In this document: piece after piece, positions 41,701-56,700 of the stretch | Numbering within the stretch: the stretch's first letter is position 1 | Layout: each line of letters begins with the position of its first letter | Assembly (NCBI GenBank): GCA_021186555.1 | Contig: JAJKFL010000007.1 | Span: 29,293,177-29,357,176, forward strand | Direction of reading: 5' to 3' | Origin: Reticulitermes speratus | Lineage: Eukaryota > Arthropoda > Insecta > Blattodea > Rhinotermitidae | DNA length: 64,000 bases | Notes under the pieces: model-generated | What the model saw: the letters and a program-made list of their open reading frames with translations, nothing else | Database searches by the model: none | Told to the model about the DNA's origin: nothing | Program-made: the position numbers and the translations under genes

Positions 41701-44700
41701 AAGAGGACTTAAGTATAAGGTATAAATGGGATAAAAATATTAAAGGGAACAGGTTGTGGAGATGTGGAATGGATTAAACTGGCTCAGGACAAGGCGATGA
41801 TGGTCATAAAACTTAAAGTACCATAACAAGAGAAGTTTACAATTATCTAAGTGCTTACAACCACTCAAGAAAGAGGCTGTACCACAAATGGATTTAGTTA
41901 ATTAGTCATTTAGCTGCTGAAGTGTCGAAAATATATGACATACTTGACCAGGTGGGCATAGCCATTGAGAGCTGCGAGATGAAGTGCTGTGCGCCCAACT
42001 CGAGACTTGCTGTTAATGAATGCTTTGTGAGTGAGCAGGGCATCACACACCTGAAGGTATCCTCTATCAGCAGCAAGATGAAGCGCTGAACGCCCCTCGT
42101 TATCAAACACATCCACCCTGGCATGATTGTTAAGCATAGTGTTTACCATCTCCATGTGGCCAGCATGACAGGCAATCAATAGAGGTGTCCAACCCATTGA
42201 ATTTTGTCTGTTCAGGGCTTTCTGCACCTCTGTCTGGCCAAGATGGGATAGCATCTCTACCAACACATCATTATTGCCTGCCAAGGCTACATAATGGAAT
42301 GGTGTCTCCTGTGCCTGTAAGAGGAATGTGATGTTACATTTGTAATACTACAACATTTCATTACATATATTTTTTACGCTCTTTTTTACATTAGTACACG
42401 ATGTGAATGCACACAGCAGCATTCATCTGTCCAAATGCTGAAATCTCTGACGTGGATTTTAACAAAATTTGGTACTGCAGTTTCACGTTACATGTTATTT
42501 AAACAGTTTAATTTTGTTTGGTTCATACCTGCCTACTGTAACTCCTGCTTCACATACATAAATGGTTATCTAAAAAAATGACTCATTACACAAAAACACT
42601 GGTAAATGACATTAAATACAAATGCAATATGATTAAGTTATGCAATACAAACTTCTACCTGTAATAAATGATCAAAGCTAATGAGATACGCGAAGTATCA
42701 AATAATGCAGGTGGTAAAAATTGTACAAAGCACAACTTTGGACTTGTTTTCCTCCACAAAAACACATATTTTGAAGTGCAATGTCTCCATGTTGAAGTGT
42801 TACATGTAGGCTGCCTATAATGAAGCCACAGTTAATGTCCCATGGATTCAAACCTTCTGTGCCTCCCTCAGGCTGTTGTCCTTCTCAATCTAACATACCT
42901 CTTTATATTCCTCTCTAGTCATCTAACCACTGTCTTCCCATCAATTTTGATAGCAACAGTCATGTTCTAGCCTCTGCTAGTGGCAGGCACTTTGAGCTGG
43001 CTGACCCAGTCCAGATGAGGCAGGAGAATACAACAATGGATAGAAAAGGAGAAAGTTCCACTAGAGTTTTTAGACACAAGCCATCATGGGTCTTGTTGGC
43101 ACTCAGAGACAGGCTCGAGAGTTGATCTTGGGCCCTCGTACTGATGCTAAGACCAGGCTTTTGTCCTTTAATAGGATGCAATCCAGGGTGGTTGTTGGCC
43201 TCCTTACTGGACACAACACCTTGAGAAGACACCTTCACATTATGGGACTGACTGACAGTCCCTTGTGTAGGAAATGCGGAGCAGAGGAAGAGACCTCGGC
43301 TCATGTCTTGTGTGAGTGTGAAGCCTTGGCGACACACAGACATACTTATTTGGGTTCCTTCTTTTTGGACCCTGAGGATGTCAGAGAACTTAGTCTGGGG
43401 GCGATCTGGAACTTTATTAAAGGGACAGGGCTCTTATGACTTTAGTCTTTAGTTAAGGGGCACAAAGGGCCTGTCAAAGGTCTACATGCATCTGGCCCGC
43501 AAGGGCTCAACCCATTATCTACTTATACTTATAAGCCATCATCTTAAGTTTATTACACTACAATGTTTCAAAAACTGGGTTATGTTTTCATATTCAGGTG
43601 GGAACTGGGAACAGGGATCCTAACCTACTGGGCCCATATGAAACAGTCTATCTCTACTGCTGGTATAACAGACCTAAGAGAAATGACATGTCTAAAACAC
43701 TAGTCAAGCCAATTGTAACATATCACTGTCATGAGCCCTGTATGGAAATGGAGAAGCCTTGAGCGCCATCATGCCACTGTCCATGGGACTTCTTTCCGCA
43801 CAGTAAAGCGCAGCAGCTATCTTACCTGCTTCGTTGTCTGGCCCACATCAGCACCACAATCTAGTAGAAGCTTCATCACTTCTTTGTCACTTAAGGGCTG
43901 TTCCACTTCATTCTTAGTAATCTGAGCTGTGTAATGGAGTGCCCCAGCTCCTTCATCATTCACAGCATTCACATAGCTCTTTGCTGCATCATTACCTTTC
44001 TTCTGGCGAACGAATGTGATCAGATGACGAACGACATCTGCACGACAACTACGACATGCTAGGTGTAATGGAGTTTCTCCAATCTGTAAATGATGTCCCT
44101 TATGAAACACCCACATGGAAGACGAATTATGATTGTGTTATGGTTTGCAATATTGCACATAACACTAAGTCATGATTATGTTGGACAATGTGTACTGTTC
44201 AAGTTAAATTTTACATACAAAGCATTTTGGGAGTTCATCCTACTCCTGTATTATGATAAGTATTATTAGGTTAATGAAATCAAGAAAGATTAGATTGACC
44301 CTTATTATCAATACTGTACATTGTTTTGTTTCTATAACATCAGTGATATATGAATGAATGAATATGGAACACTGGTGGAATAATACTGACAGGGGAAAGC
44401 CAGAGTATTTGGAGGCAAACCTGTCCCAGTGCCTCTGTCCACCATAAATCCCACATGGACTGGCCTGGGATGGAACCTGGGCCTCTATGGTGACTGGCTG
44501 CCTGCACCATGGCATGGCCAAGCATTATGTGGATGACATACATGCAGGCAGATGAGAAATCTATACAAAATTTCCATCATAAATTCTTAAAGGAAGACGT
44601 AGGCACAGAACAGAGTATATGGAAGCAGATCTTTAAAAATTGTGTGTCAGAAAATGACATGGATTTACAAGGTTCAGAATAGGATCCAATGGTGGACAGC

Positions 44701-47700
44701 TATGAACAATATAACACACTTTCCTGTTCCATATGGAAGGAGGGAGATTTCTTATCAACTAATTAATGATTAGTTTTCCATGAAGGACTCTACTCCATGA
44801 AGCTACACTGTAATTGTAGTGAGTCTATTTAACCACACTTTCATGATTACCTGCATTTGTAGGAATCAAATTCAGAACCACCTGAAAAGTAAATATAAAG
44901 GCCGACCATTCTGGGTTTGATCATGACCATTCCCACTAAGACACGTATATATCGCATGTCCTAATGTCACTTTACAAAGACAGTGAAGCACTTAACGGTA
45001 ATTATTTTCACTTGCATTCAGTGTTTTATTTACTACAGTTGGCAACCCTGTAATTAAACTAGCTCTAGTTTATATCAGCTGTTGTGCCATTGGTGTGTGT
45101 GCTTAATTTTCATGTTGGTTGTAAATAAAGCAGTGTATCCCTGGAACATGACAATAATCTTGGCAAAGTTATTTTTGGACACCCATATAACATCAGTACG
45201 ACTACTAATCATCTGATATTTGTGTAGAGCCAACTTCTGGAAACTGATGCACGTGACATATGCATTAACCAGGATCACCCAAAATGTAATATGCAGATAT
45301 AACACTGTCAGTGACAGACATGTTTAGAGACAGAAATTATTACAGTTGTAAAAGAGTACTCCAACAAATCTGATTTTTACTCATTTGAGTGACACTAACA
45401 TACAGGTCAACATTAATGAATAAGCACCTAAATGGCAGACTCCAAGGTAAAAATAGGATTAAGTGTGAAAAGGATGTAAGATGCCTAAAATGCAGAGACA
45501 AGAGACTACATTTAAGATTACCTTTGATTTGCAAAGTGGGTCTCCACCATCATCCATCAAAAGCATCAGAGTTACCAAATTTCCATGCTTTGCTGCAACA
45601 TGGACAGGTGTCTGACCATCATCTGTCTTAATATTTGGTCCTGCACCGGACTTCAGAAGCATGAGGGCACACCGGTCCCCATCCTTCACGCGTGCAGCAA
45701 TATGCAGTGGTGTTTCTCGCAGCTTTCCTCCTGGTTTACACAATGCAAACAGATCTCAGCTTCTGGATTTGTAAACATTAATAAGACTTCGAATTATGTC
45801 CATACCTATTCGGTAATGCCATCACCCCCTCGGCAGATATCAGTTTCTGAGGTGGTAAGCATAAATTCAGAATAGTAATTTACATTAATGACCTCCATTT
45901 AAACTTTTGTTTAATTTTTTTAAATTAATACTAAACATGTGACAGTACCATTACCATACAGCGCCCAAAGACAGGAAAGTACAAGTGTTTAAAATGTGTA
46001 TCTAATAGTTGAGATTACAGTAATTTTAAAAATTAATGCGATTTACATTTCAACATTGTAGTGTCATTGATTATTTTTATGTGGAAAGTTCACTTCACAG
46101 ATGTTCTGATGACAACCTATACTTCCTCACTGCTAAGAACTTAAAAGTGAATAAATACAAAAAAAGATTTTCACTGTTCTTCAAGCCCTACCGTGTATCC
46201 ACCATATCTTCATCTGGACTGACAAATATAATAACTTAACAGTTATAAACATTACGCAGAAATACTGTAATGTCTGACACGCTCGCTGTCCAAGGCATAT
46301 TTAGTACAGATGAGTCAGTCCATATTAACACAACAGAAAAATATACATAACTTTACAGCCCAAAATAGCATAGCAATCTTGAAATGAGGACCAGTAAATA
46401 CACCGCAATAAACCAGAGACTATTCATCCAGAAGACAAAGCAATGATGACACAGAAAGCTGCTGGTAGATAACTACATGACATCAATCAAATCAACAAAA
46501 ATTAATGAAGTAGTTACAAAATTAATGTCTTTTACAAATATTGACTCTTCTATCCAAAAACTTATGCTCAAACACATTCTTTCACCAAGAATATTTCTTA
46601 AAATACAAACTTGTTTATTTGATTAATAAAACAAATTTCAATCCTCCATCCTTCTTTCATGTAAAATCTCAGGTTACAGCATTTCTCAGCAGGACAATTA
46701 ATTTATGACTTTGCTGAAAGAACAGCACTAATAAAAATGTTATAAGCAATGAATTAACTATGTACCTGACTAGAAGCATTATCCCTTAAATATTTCAGCA
46801 ACCACATACGGACTCCTCAAACAAATACGTTGCAGCACGTAAAACTCACCCGTTACATGAACATCAGCTCCATACCCTAGCAATGTCTCTACCACAGCTG
46901 GCTTGGCTGACTCCACTGCAATGTGGAGTGCTGTGTAGTTGTCCTGCAGCACGGAATATGTAAGCACAGACACAACATTAAAGCCTCCACCAACTACAAC
47001 ATTTACCTGTGCATACATCACCTCCTTATTTACGTACATCAACACTAAATGTTCACACAAATGCTTTAAAAAAATTAAAATCCATTTTTTTTTTCCAATC
47101 TGAATTTGTCTGGGTCAGGACAGGGCCATATGGCTGGCTCTTGTGCATATGGTAATGAATCTTTGGGTTCGATAAAACACGAGGAATTTGACTAACGACA
47201 GTATGCTGTTTAGAAGACCACTGCTCTTAATAGCATTTAACAGAAAACTTGTTTACATTACCTTGCATGTTATTCAATGATCCTATATCAAGAACAAAGA
47301 TTACTTAGCAGTGTTTGTGATAATGACTATGTATGCTGAACAGAGAAGAAAATGGTCATGGGTTGCTTCAGTAATCATTTCAAGACTAAAGCAAATCCCA
47401 GTAATTGGAGTACCTGCCAATTTTGGGTATCTACATTACCTTCCACCTGACCTGCTTCACCACACTGCTTAGACTAACATTTCGTCATCTCTCCACATAC
47501 GACATTTGTATCTTACCCTACTCTTTCACAGATTCTTCCTCATCTGATCTCTCCACATTATCCTTACTTTCACCAAACATAATTCATTCTCTACCTTCAA
47601 TTCTGATGCTCTCAAAAGTAGTCCTATTGTCACACATATGTGATACATCTCCATGCTACAATACCATTAATATGAACTTCTCTATTTTCAAATCTTGCCC

Positions 47701-50700
47701 TGATTAAGATTTTCTCATGTCCTGTTCATTTCTTATTACTCTGTAGACATACCATTTCTCCTGCTTGCGATATATTCATTGATGTTAGCCCATATCACAG
47801 TTCCTGCTCCTAAATGTTAAAGAGTGGCAAAAAGTACATTTTGTTTATATACAGTAGTTGTAATGCAAAATACGTGCATTCTGACTTACATGCTTTCCGT
47901 ATCAGAACAGAGTACTGCATGCTGTGCCCACTACAAGATGGAAGTGCAGTCATATACTCTGGTAACATGGCTGTGCACGAACTGTCTGCAGAAGCATTAT
48001 ATGTGTGTGAATAGAAACGCAAAGTGCAAAAACATGAACAAAACAATGTTTCACACCTTAACTACCACTGGTATATTAAGGCAAGGGTGCAGAAATCCCC
48101 AGGCAAACTGGCACTTAAATTTTTTTACCGTGGTGCCTAATATTTGTAGGTCCTGTATAGAACTTGCTCAATGTCACCCTTCTGGTGCCTAAGATTTTGA
48201 TGAGGCTCATAGATTTTTGGAAAATTTGTGCACCCATGTATTAAGGTTTTCATTATACAGCAGTATGGTCACATAGCAACACAAATGCAGCAGTTTTCAA
48301 ACAAATTACAGGAATAAGGAATGCTAGAAATCAACACATCCATCTTTATGTGCTGGAAAAACTTAAAATACCCTTTCTTTCACAGCATTCAGGACAAGTT
48401 AATCATGAAATGCATAAGAATGATAATATGCTTTTGTGAGCTACAATATACATATTGAAACACAAAATTTTCAACTCTGTTTGTTGGCAATATGGATAAA
48501 TAACATGCTTCAGGAATGATTTTGTAGATTGACTACACTGAATTTTACCAGAATCTAAGAATTTGGGAGCCAGAAAGAGATTACAGCAGAGCTGTTAACT
48601 TCATCAGCAGCAGGGGACACAAAATTTACTCAACACACTTGCTGGCAAGGTTGAAATAAAATGTTACAATTTAATGTGTTCATAACTTCCTTTAGGCTGT
48701 ATTTAAAATGCAATGCATTACATCTGCCACACAGACTGCTGGTGAAACCTCAGGTCACATTATAACTAGATCAACAGCCTTTGCTTCTTGAAAACACACA
48801 ATGATTAAATGTGCAGTATTTCAAATGTTCCTATGTAAATTCAGGAAAAATGTAAACCCTGGTGGCAAAGATAATGTTGTCATGTTCAAGAATACTGTCA
48901 GTAACAAGTCAAACAGACTTTAAGATTGTTCATTCCATTCACTGTTCTGATCAATGTAGTCAATTTATTGTACTAACTAAATGCAAACTATTATTCACAC
49001 ATGGATGTTACGTATATAGTTCCGACATGTTTCGGTGCCAATGCACCGTCGTCAGGGAGCACGTGATGCCAAGTTTAAAACCAACTGTCAGTATCAAGCC
49101 ACTTTTTCACACGGTTCCACATTTTTGTAGGTAGCAAGCATGGTAAATAAAAACCTGTCTGAAACAAGAGAAGTGTTCATGACCCTTCTGATTTCATTTC
49201 AAGGTATTACTACTGCATGCCTACTGTTGCTGCAAATAACAGGCAACAAGATGGCAGTTTTATGTTGTACATTCATTTAACAGCACCACTAGCTCAGGCT
49301 ACAAGGTATTGTACAGTATACATACATACATGGATCCCAAATTTAGTCAAAGTAACAACATAATGTGGAACACGTCACAAAATAGATAATACAAATTATA
49401 AAATACATAACACAAAAACAGTATTTCACATACACTGTTCCAATGTTACACCAAATTCATTATATATAGCTGATAATAAGATTCTCAGTAACTTTTAAAA
49501 ATAAGACATCCATCAATATAATAAGTGACGTGAGTACTTAACTACCTTCTTAATGTTTCCTTAAACCAGCGATGCACAAAATACAACCCTTCTACCTTTG
49601 CAATGCAGTCCACAATCTAATATCAGAAACATGAAACCAAAGATAAGCAATACAATGAATAATTATTTCATCCACATTCAATCAAAAATATTACTTGGAA
49701 ATATGTTGTATTATTATTGACAATAAATATAGTTTTTACCTTGATTTCAGGCTTCTGCCACAATGTTGATGAAATCTGTGGTCTTCTGGGTTATTACACG
49801 ATGCCGTGTAATAACCCAGAAGACCACAGATTTCAACATAGTTTTTAGACTAGAATACAAACATAATTTCCACCTCGCATAAAAGTAACTACTGCGTTAC
49901 TTGGATTTGTTGCTTATAGGTTTAGAAATCAAAAAGTAAAGTGGTGGCTAAATGTAAGTACTTAACAATATAGCAAGTATCTCAAAGTGCTTCTGTCACA
50001 GAAGTCTCTGCTTCTTTTGTTTCTACTGTTTCCTCAATCACAGTCTATGATTGAATGGGAATGGTCAGTGACAGCAGAGACAGAAATAAGGATTTGCTAA
50101 GTAAGATTAGTTTGAAATTTTGTATAATTGTTTCATATAATTTCAAATAAATTTCCGCCCCAATATTGGCGCTATTGATGACAGGGTATCATAATTAAAG
50201 ATACATAATTAAAAAAACATAGATATTATTCATAATGTGGCCCTTATATTTTTTATTTTGATTTGGCCCTCTTGCCCAAATGGTTGCTCACTACTGCTTT
50301 AAACCAAGCCTTTTCATTCATCAGACTTTGGCTATATGGTAAACTTGAATATTTTGATACCAGCATATTATGTACTTGTCTGAAAACATGAACGTTTGGC
50401 AGCAACTGATCTATGAAAATGATATTTATTCCTTGTACTAATACCAAGCACTACTGAATTTGCTTGAAATTTTCCTTGATTATTTACAACGAAGTTTGTG
50501 AATGAACATATGCATTCACAAGGAAAAGGTGAAATCTGTAATAAACAGACCTCTAAAAATGAATTTCTGTTTTGCACCAACCATAATTCTAACATTTTCT
50601 TTTACAGAGTAAACATCTTTTTGCTGTAAAACTAATTACCACCCAAAATTATTCCATATTTCATAACAGAGAGTAAATACGCAAAATACATTTTAATCTG

Positions 50701-53700
50701 GTATAATGAACTGGAAATTATCCGGATAAACATGGTGGTGACCCGTGAGGATGGGACCGATACGTTGTCCCGAAACGTCGGTAAACATTACCACACGACG
50801 CCGCGTAATACCCCAGAAGACCGCAGATTTCATGCCCTAATGTGATGCAATGTACTGGCATCTGCCTACAAGGCCGAGTACAATCACGAAGAAGTTTCGA
50901 CCCAGAAACTTTGGTGTCAGCTCCCTGAAGATGGCGAGATAATAGCGCCGAACCATGTAGGAGCTATGTAAAAGATAGTACGAATAAAATATAGAATAGT
51001 GCATTTGTTGGTGTTACAAAAGTTTCTTACTTTGTTACAATGCAGGGAATAAATAATGTAAAACGAATAAAATTGTTTTTAGACATAGAATCTAGGCATG
51101 TTTCAAAATTAAAATGTATCCTTCACAAACACACGAAAATATAAAATAAGCACTTACTCAGGTCATATTCGTTAATAGAGATATATTCTTCAAGGTTTTC
51201 GCAAGTGAGGCCTGTCACGAAGTTGCTCCCATACTGTCTACATGTATTTATTCTTCGAATATTGTTCACATTCTTCATTCCAGATGGCCGGTCAGAACTC
51301 AGTTTCGGAATAAATTTCGCTTTCAAAATTTTCGATAATTTTAGAAAGGTTCAAAACATACACGCAAACACACGTGACCACCCGACCAACTCAACCACGT
51401 TCTGGTCTTACATGACTGAGGCTCTCGGTGCAGGGGGGGAATCCCACAGGTCCGCCAACTGTCGTGTCACACAGTGTGGTGGGCTTTCAATAAATGACGA
51501 GCTACTTCCTAGTGACATTGGTGTTTCGCAGTGGCACCACTGTGGAACGACAGGAAGTGGTCGCTGTGACGTTGTAATATGGCTCCGTGGTTTTGTTGAA
51601 GGGCAAGATTAAGGCTCTAAAATCCCTCGAAACGGCAGGAAGTAAGTATTAAGTAATAATTATTTCACTGTATTATTATAACACTAACCGCATAGCATAA
51701 CATCCAAGGAGACTGAAATTTCATCTGCCGCCTTACGTACGTGTCCTCAGATACTCGCGACGCAATTAATAGTGTCGGTAAACCAGAAGTGTATCACGCC
51801 AGATCACTCTAAATCGCAGAAGAGTATTTAATATCTTGTAATGACGTTATAAGAAGCCATTTCTGTTGATGACTTTGACCTGAAGCCGAATTGTTCATTT
51901 ACTAATATATTATTATTATTAATATGTTTGAGAAGTCTTACATATATAACCTTTTCGAAAGGTAAAGGTAAAGCAATCCCATTACAGGCCTGGACAGGCT
52001 CTTAGGGTTCCAGGAGGTTGAGGCTCCCAGATTTCTAGACAATCGGCACATGAAGGTGGTAAGGTTGTCAGCCGTACGCACCGGCCGCCTTTACCCCCCA
52101 GGAAATACACCTGGTACTCATTTCTGTTAGAGGCTGAGTCGACCCCAAGGCCATAGTGCGACCGAAATGATTATGTCAATGAAAAATTCCAATGACACCA
52201 TCGGGAATCGAACCCGCGACCTTCTGGCTTGTAGAGCAGTGCCTCAACCAACTGCACCACCGCGTGGCCCAACCTTTTCGAAAACCTTTGAAAATGAAGT
52301 TAGAAGTGAAATGGGTCTATAATTAGCCATAATTATTTTTATCACCTTTTTATGTAATGGTTTTATCATGGAATATTTTAAGTGTGTGAGGAAGATTCCT
52401 GTTAATAAAGATTTTTTACAAATGTAATTTAAGGGAGAACTAATAAAAGGAGCACTAACTTTTAATATCTTTGTTGAGATTTTATCATACCCATGTGAGC
52501 TTTTTGATTGTAAGGAATTGATAATTCCTGCTATTTCCTGTGTTGATGTATTACTGTATTTTATATTTGGAAATGGATTACTAAATAATTGTAATAGATA
52601 GTATAAGGGAGTTTCTTCATTATTATTACCAATATTGTTATTATTTATAATGTGAGTAATTTTCTCAGCTATTGAGAGGAAATAATTATTAAAGGAATCA
52701 GAAATAACTTAGATAATCATGACTTTCATCTCCATCATTATTGGACAAATAAATATCTGCACTGTTGTCTTTTTTGCCTGTTTCTATTGTTATAATATTC
52801 CAAGTTGTTTTCATTTTGTTAGTTGATGTCAGAATCTGTTTGTTATACCAGATTCTTTTAGCTTCTGTAATAACATTAGACAAAACTTTGCAATATAATT
52901 TATAATTTTTTAGTTTCAGGTCAGTGCCACTCCTACTAAGTAAATAAAGATCTTTCTTACATTGACATGAGATTTTTATACCATTTGTTATCCAAGACTT
53001 ATTATTAGTTCTCTCATTTAATTTTTTGTGGAAAAACTAGAATAAAATAGTCGCAGATAGGAATTAAGAAATGAATTAAACAGAGTATCAATGTCCTTAT
53101 CATTATCACTGCCAAAAACATTATCCCATGATTCATAACTTAAATTGATTTGGAATTCAGTTATCGAGTTTTTATTTATATTCCTAATAGTTTTTATATG
53201 GCAAGTTTGGTTATGCAAATTTATTTCATTTATCGTTAGTAGTTGGGCATCGTGATTGTAAAGCCCATTGATCATAGGAGTAATAATGTAGTCTTTGAAT
53301 TGAAAAGTATCTATAAATATATTACCAATTGCTGTATTAGATTTGTTCTGATTTCTTGTAGGAAACTGTACCTTGCTATACAGGTATGAGAGATTAACAT
53401 AGCATCAAGTTGCTCTTTCCTATCATTCTCTGTAAGGTAATTTGTATTTATATCACCACAAATAATGAACTTTAGACCTATTTTATAAAGTTTCTTAATT
53501 ATATTATCTAGACCATTAATAAACAATTTAAAACTAACAGAAGGTGCTCTATATATGGTTATTATACAAATACTGGAAAGTGAAGATACTAATTTTATTG
53601 TGCAAGCTTCGATGTCTTGATCTTTACAGAATTCGTTAAGGTTAATGTTGGAAACTTTTAGGTTCCTATGAACATATATACTTACTCTATCCTTTTTTAA

Positions 53701-56700
53701 GTACTGCCTACAATATAAGGCACCAAGGTTGTAGTTATCAAGATAAGTATTAAGATAATTATTAATTCATTAGTTTTATTCCCTAATCCACAAATGTTCT
53801 GGTGGTGTACTGTTAATGAATTATTTTTTTGCAATTGATGTTTAGAATTAAGTTTTTACAATTCATGTTAGACTTAGAATGCCTATCAGGACTTGAGGAA
53901 ATATTTATCATAAAATTCATCCTTTTTAGTTATTGGGGGCTTCCTTAGTCTTTTAGATAGTTGAATTATTCCTGTATTTGTTGTACTACAGACCTCGTCT
54001 GTCACTTGCAAATTTACTGTGATCGGGTTTCAGTTATTCTGTTTACTTGACTTACAGCATCTAGATGTTTCTGGCTTCTGTTATCGACCATGTTTTCTTC
54101 ATTGACTTCTCTCATGGAGATGTCATAGGACTCTTTTTGATGATCAGTACAAGCACCATGAGATCCATACCATCACTATGTTTTATTTTCCAGGGCATAC
54201 TAATTGGTTCCCCTGCATTTTTTTACCCGAAGAATTGCATTAATAGCAGCCACAATTTGTTTAGTAATCATTTCTTTGCGCAAAGTATTCATATGAAAAC
54301 CATGTCTAGTAAAATGCTCGCTGGTAAGATCTATTTTAACCACTAAATCATGTTTAAAATTTTTTCTTTATTTTCTCTAACTTCCTGTTGAAATTTTTAC
54401 CTCACTATTGACACATGATCAATTTGCTAGATCATACCTATGTGGAACACACATTAAAATGATATTCGTATGACTGTTATTTTACAAAATTTACTACATG
54501 TCTTAATCCATCATGAGAATTATTTTGAGCAACATCATTGGTACCACCCCAAAAAACTAATACGTCATTATCAGTCAAATTTTCCTTGCCACCCTTAACC
54601 GTAGAGGTTAATGTATTAATGACAGTTCCGGGTTTCACTAACCCAGTAACATGAAAGGTATCATTAAGTTTGTTTTTAACTCTAACAGAGCATCCTCCTG
54701 CTTGACTATCACCCACTAACAGATTTGAATGCTTTTTGCTTTTCCTTTTACCCATTACTGACATATGTCGTGTATCATTAGTGTTAACATTTAACTTTGC
54801 TGACATTTCTTTGTTATCACATTTTGGAATTAAGCCATTTACAATGACTGGAATTGTATGCAGTGTCTGTTCTATGCGTTTACCAAAAACAATTTCATTG
54901 TCTTTACACCTCTTCTTTGAATCTTTGATAGACGAACTACAGGTTTCTGTTGATGTGCTACCAGTAGGCACAACATGAAGGCAATTTCTTACTACATTGT
55001 ATCGTAACTTCTTATTCATTTCCATCATATTGTAGTCTGCCGTTTCTTTGCGGTTAGATAGTATCTCATAACGATTTACAGCTATTGGAAACAAATTCAT
55101 AACATTTTCTTCAACATTTCTAAGCTTCTTATACTGATTTACTGGTACTTGGATCCAATTATTGGAATATGATCCTCACAGCCGTCACCGATTAACCGAT
55201 TCCTAACCTCAATGCTGCATATTACCTGAGCCTGACGATAGATAGGGCATATATTTTTCGCATACCAGGTTTAAAATTAGAAGCATCAACAACGTTGAAA
55301 GGGTCCACGCCTGTGAATCTAGTTCAGTGTATGCATGCAGAAGCATTCGTGCCGTCCCATGAGATGAACTTCCATGTGCAATAACAATGACTAGGAAGAA
55401 TGAGGAGTCAGTACAATCACATATAAAAGCTACAGATGAAAGGACGCATGCACAAGAAATCGGGATATTACATTCTTTTAGCCGTGGTGATTGTACGTGT
55501 TGCTGATGCTGGCGACACTTGGGACGGGTTAGGTGCGTCACTGGCTCTGTGTTTGTTCACGTGAGTGCAATACTACGCATTAGTTCGACGGTGCAAAATT
55601 AAAAGAGACTAAATAGATGTATAGGATTAAATTCTGCACTTACATTTGTCGTGACATCAACCTTCTCCCCCTTTTGAAGAAGTGTGTTGATGATCCCAAC
55701 ATGGCCATACCGCGCAGCAGTATGGATACTTCTTGCACCTCCCTGTAACAGTAGGTAATGGTTATATGAAGTGTTTACTATATGTCTGTTTATGCATCCA
55801 CTGAAAATACAAAAGTTACCTTATTTGGCATGTGTAAATAGACTCCCTTCTTGAATAACATCATCGCACATTCCGCATGCCCATTGAGGGATGCAATGTG
55901 CATGAGTGTGCTGCCATCTTTGGTACGTTCGAAGATAGAGGCTTTGTACTTGTCAGCTAAAAGTTCAATTATCGTAGCATGTCCATTCTCAGCTGCCAAA
56001 TGCATAGGAGTTCGATCTGTGAACAAAAGACATTATCAGTCTGTAGTGGCACGTAAGCCCTGCGTAAATTACAAGTCATGTAACCAGGCTGACAACTTCT
56101 GAAATGTATGTCAGCAGTGTTCAGGCATAAAAGAAACAACTGGTGATGTGTACAGACCACAGACATTAATGTACCAATCTAAAGTAGGCCACAAGTTACA
56201 GACACTTGGTAATTAAACTGACGCAGCACTAAAACTGTACATATGCTGATAGAAGAACTAGGACTTGGGGAGGCATGTTTGGAAGACCTGCTAGGGGACA
56301 ATTCTTTTTGCCCGTTTTAATATTTCGAAACTCCATAATGGCTTTCACCACCACCATAATAATGATGATGATGAAAATCATCATTCTGCTGGCAACCAGT
56401 ACTGAAGGTAGGACTTTAACATTGCTGTAACCTACTATGTGTTTGGTGACAGACTATTATTTTGGGCTCTGACCATTTTAAGAGTAAACTAGCAGAGATA
56501 TATCAGGTTACGATGAGGAAACGTAATTTGACACTGCATATAATACCTTACCGTATATAGCAGTGGTTCCCAAACTTTTTCGGTCCACCGCCCCCTTGGT
56601 TCAATATACTCACCCACAGCGCCCCCCTACCTTTTTAAAAAAAAAACATAAATGCGCTTTTGTTTCCACTTTTATTTTATATATAAAAATCGTCTAAATA

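Larger units (their letters stand above)
49310..50640 (-). mobile_element. LINE C-terminal fragment (family B) interrupted by a hAT insertion
   Basis: On the minus strand 50640-50297 reads LVQNRNSF..., then [20 protein letters not shown] and a decayed YYAGIKIFK-like stretch, NEKAWFK. This is the C-terminal region of a Jockey-like reverse-transcriptase polyprotein. The frame stops at the hAT element, and after it continues as FKETLRR-stop from 49566 down, followed by an AT-rich 3' UTR with a (ATGT)n tail near 49320. The hAT therefore landed in an existing LINE. Confidence 0.82.

Noticed and set aside
43086-43439. Zinc-knuckle protein gene
   Set aside because: The C-x2-C...H-x4-C stretch with its neighbours is the well-known LINE C-terminal end, 5' truncated.
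54477-55100. 207-codon minus-strand frame that could be called a host SGNH hydrolase gene
   Set aside because: It is followed in the same direction by endonuclease and reverse-transcriptase remains, so it is LINE ORF1-like sequence.
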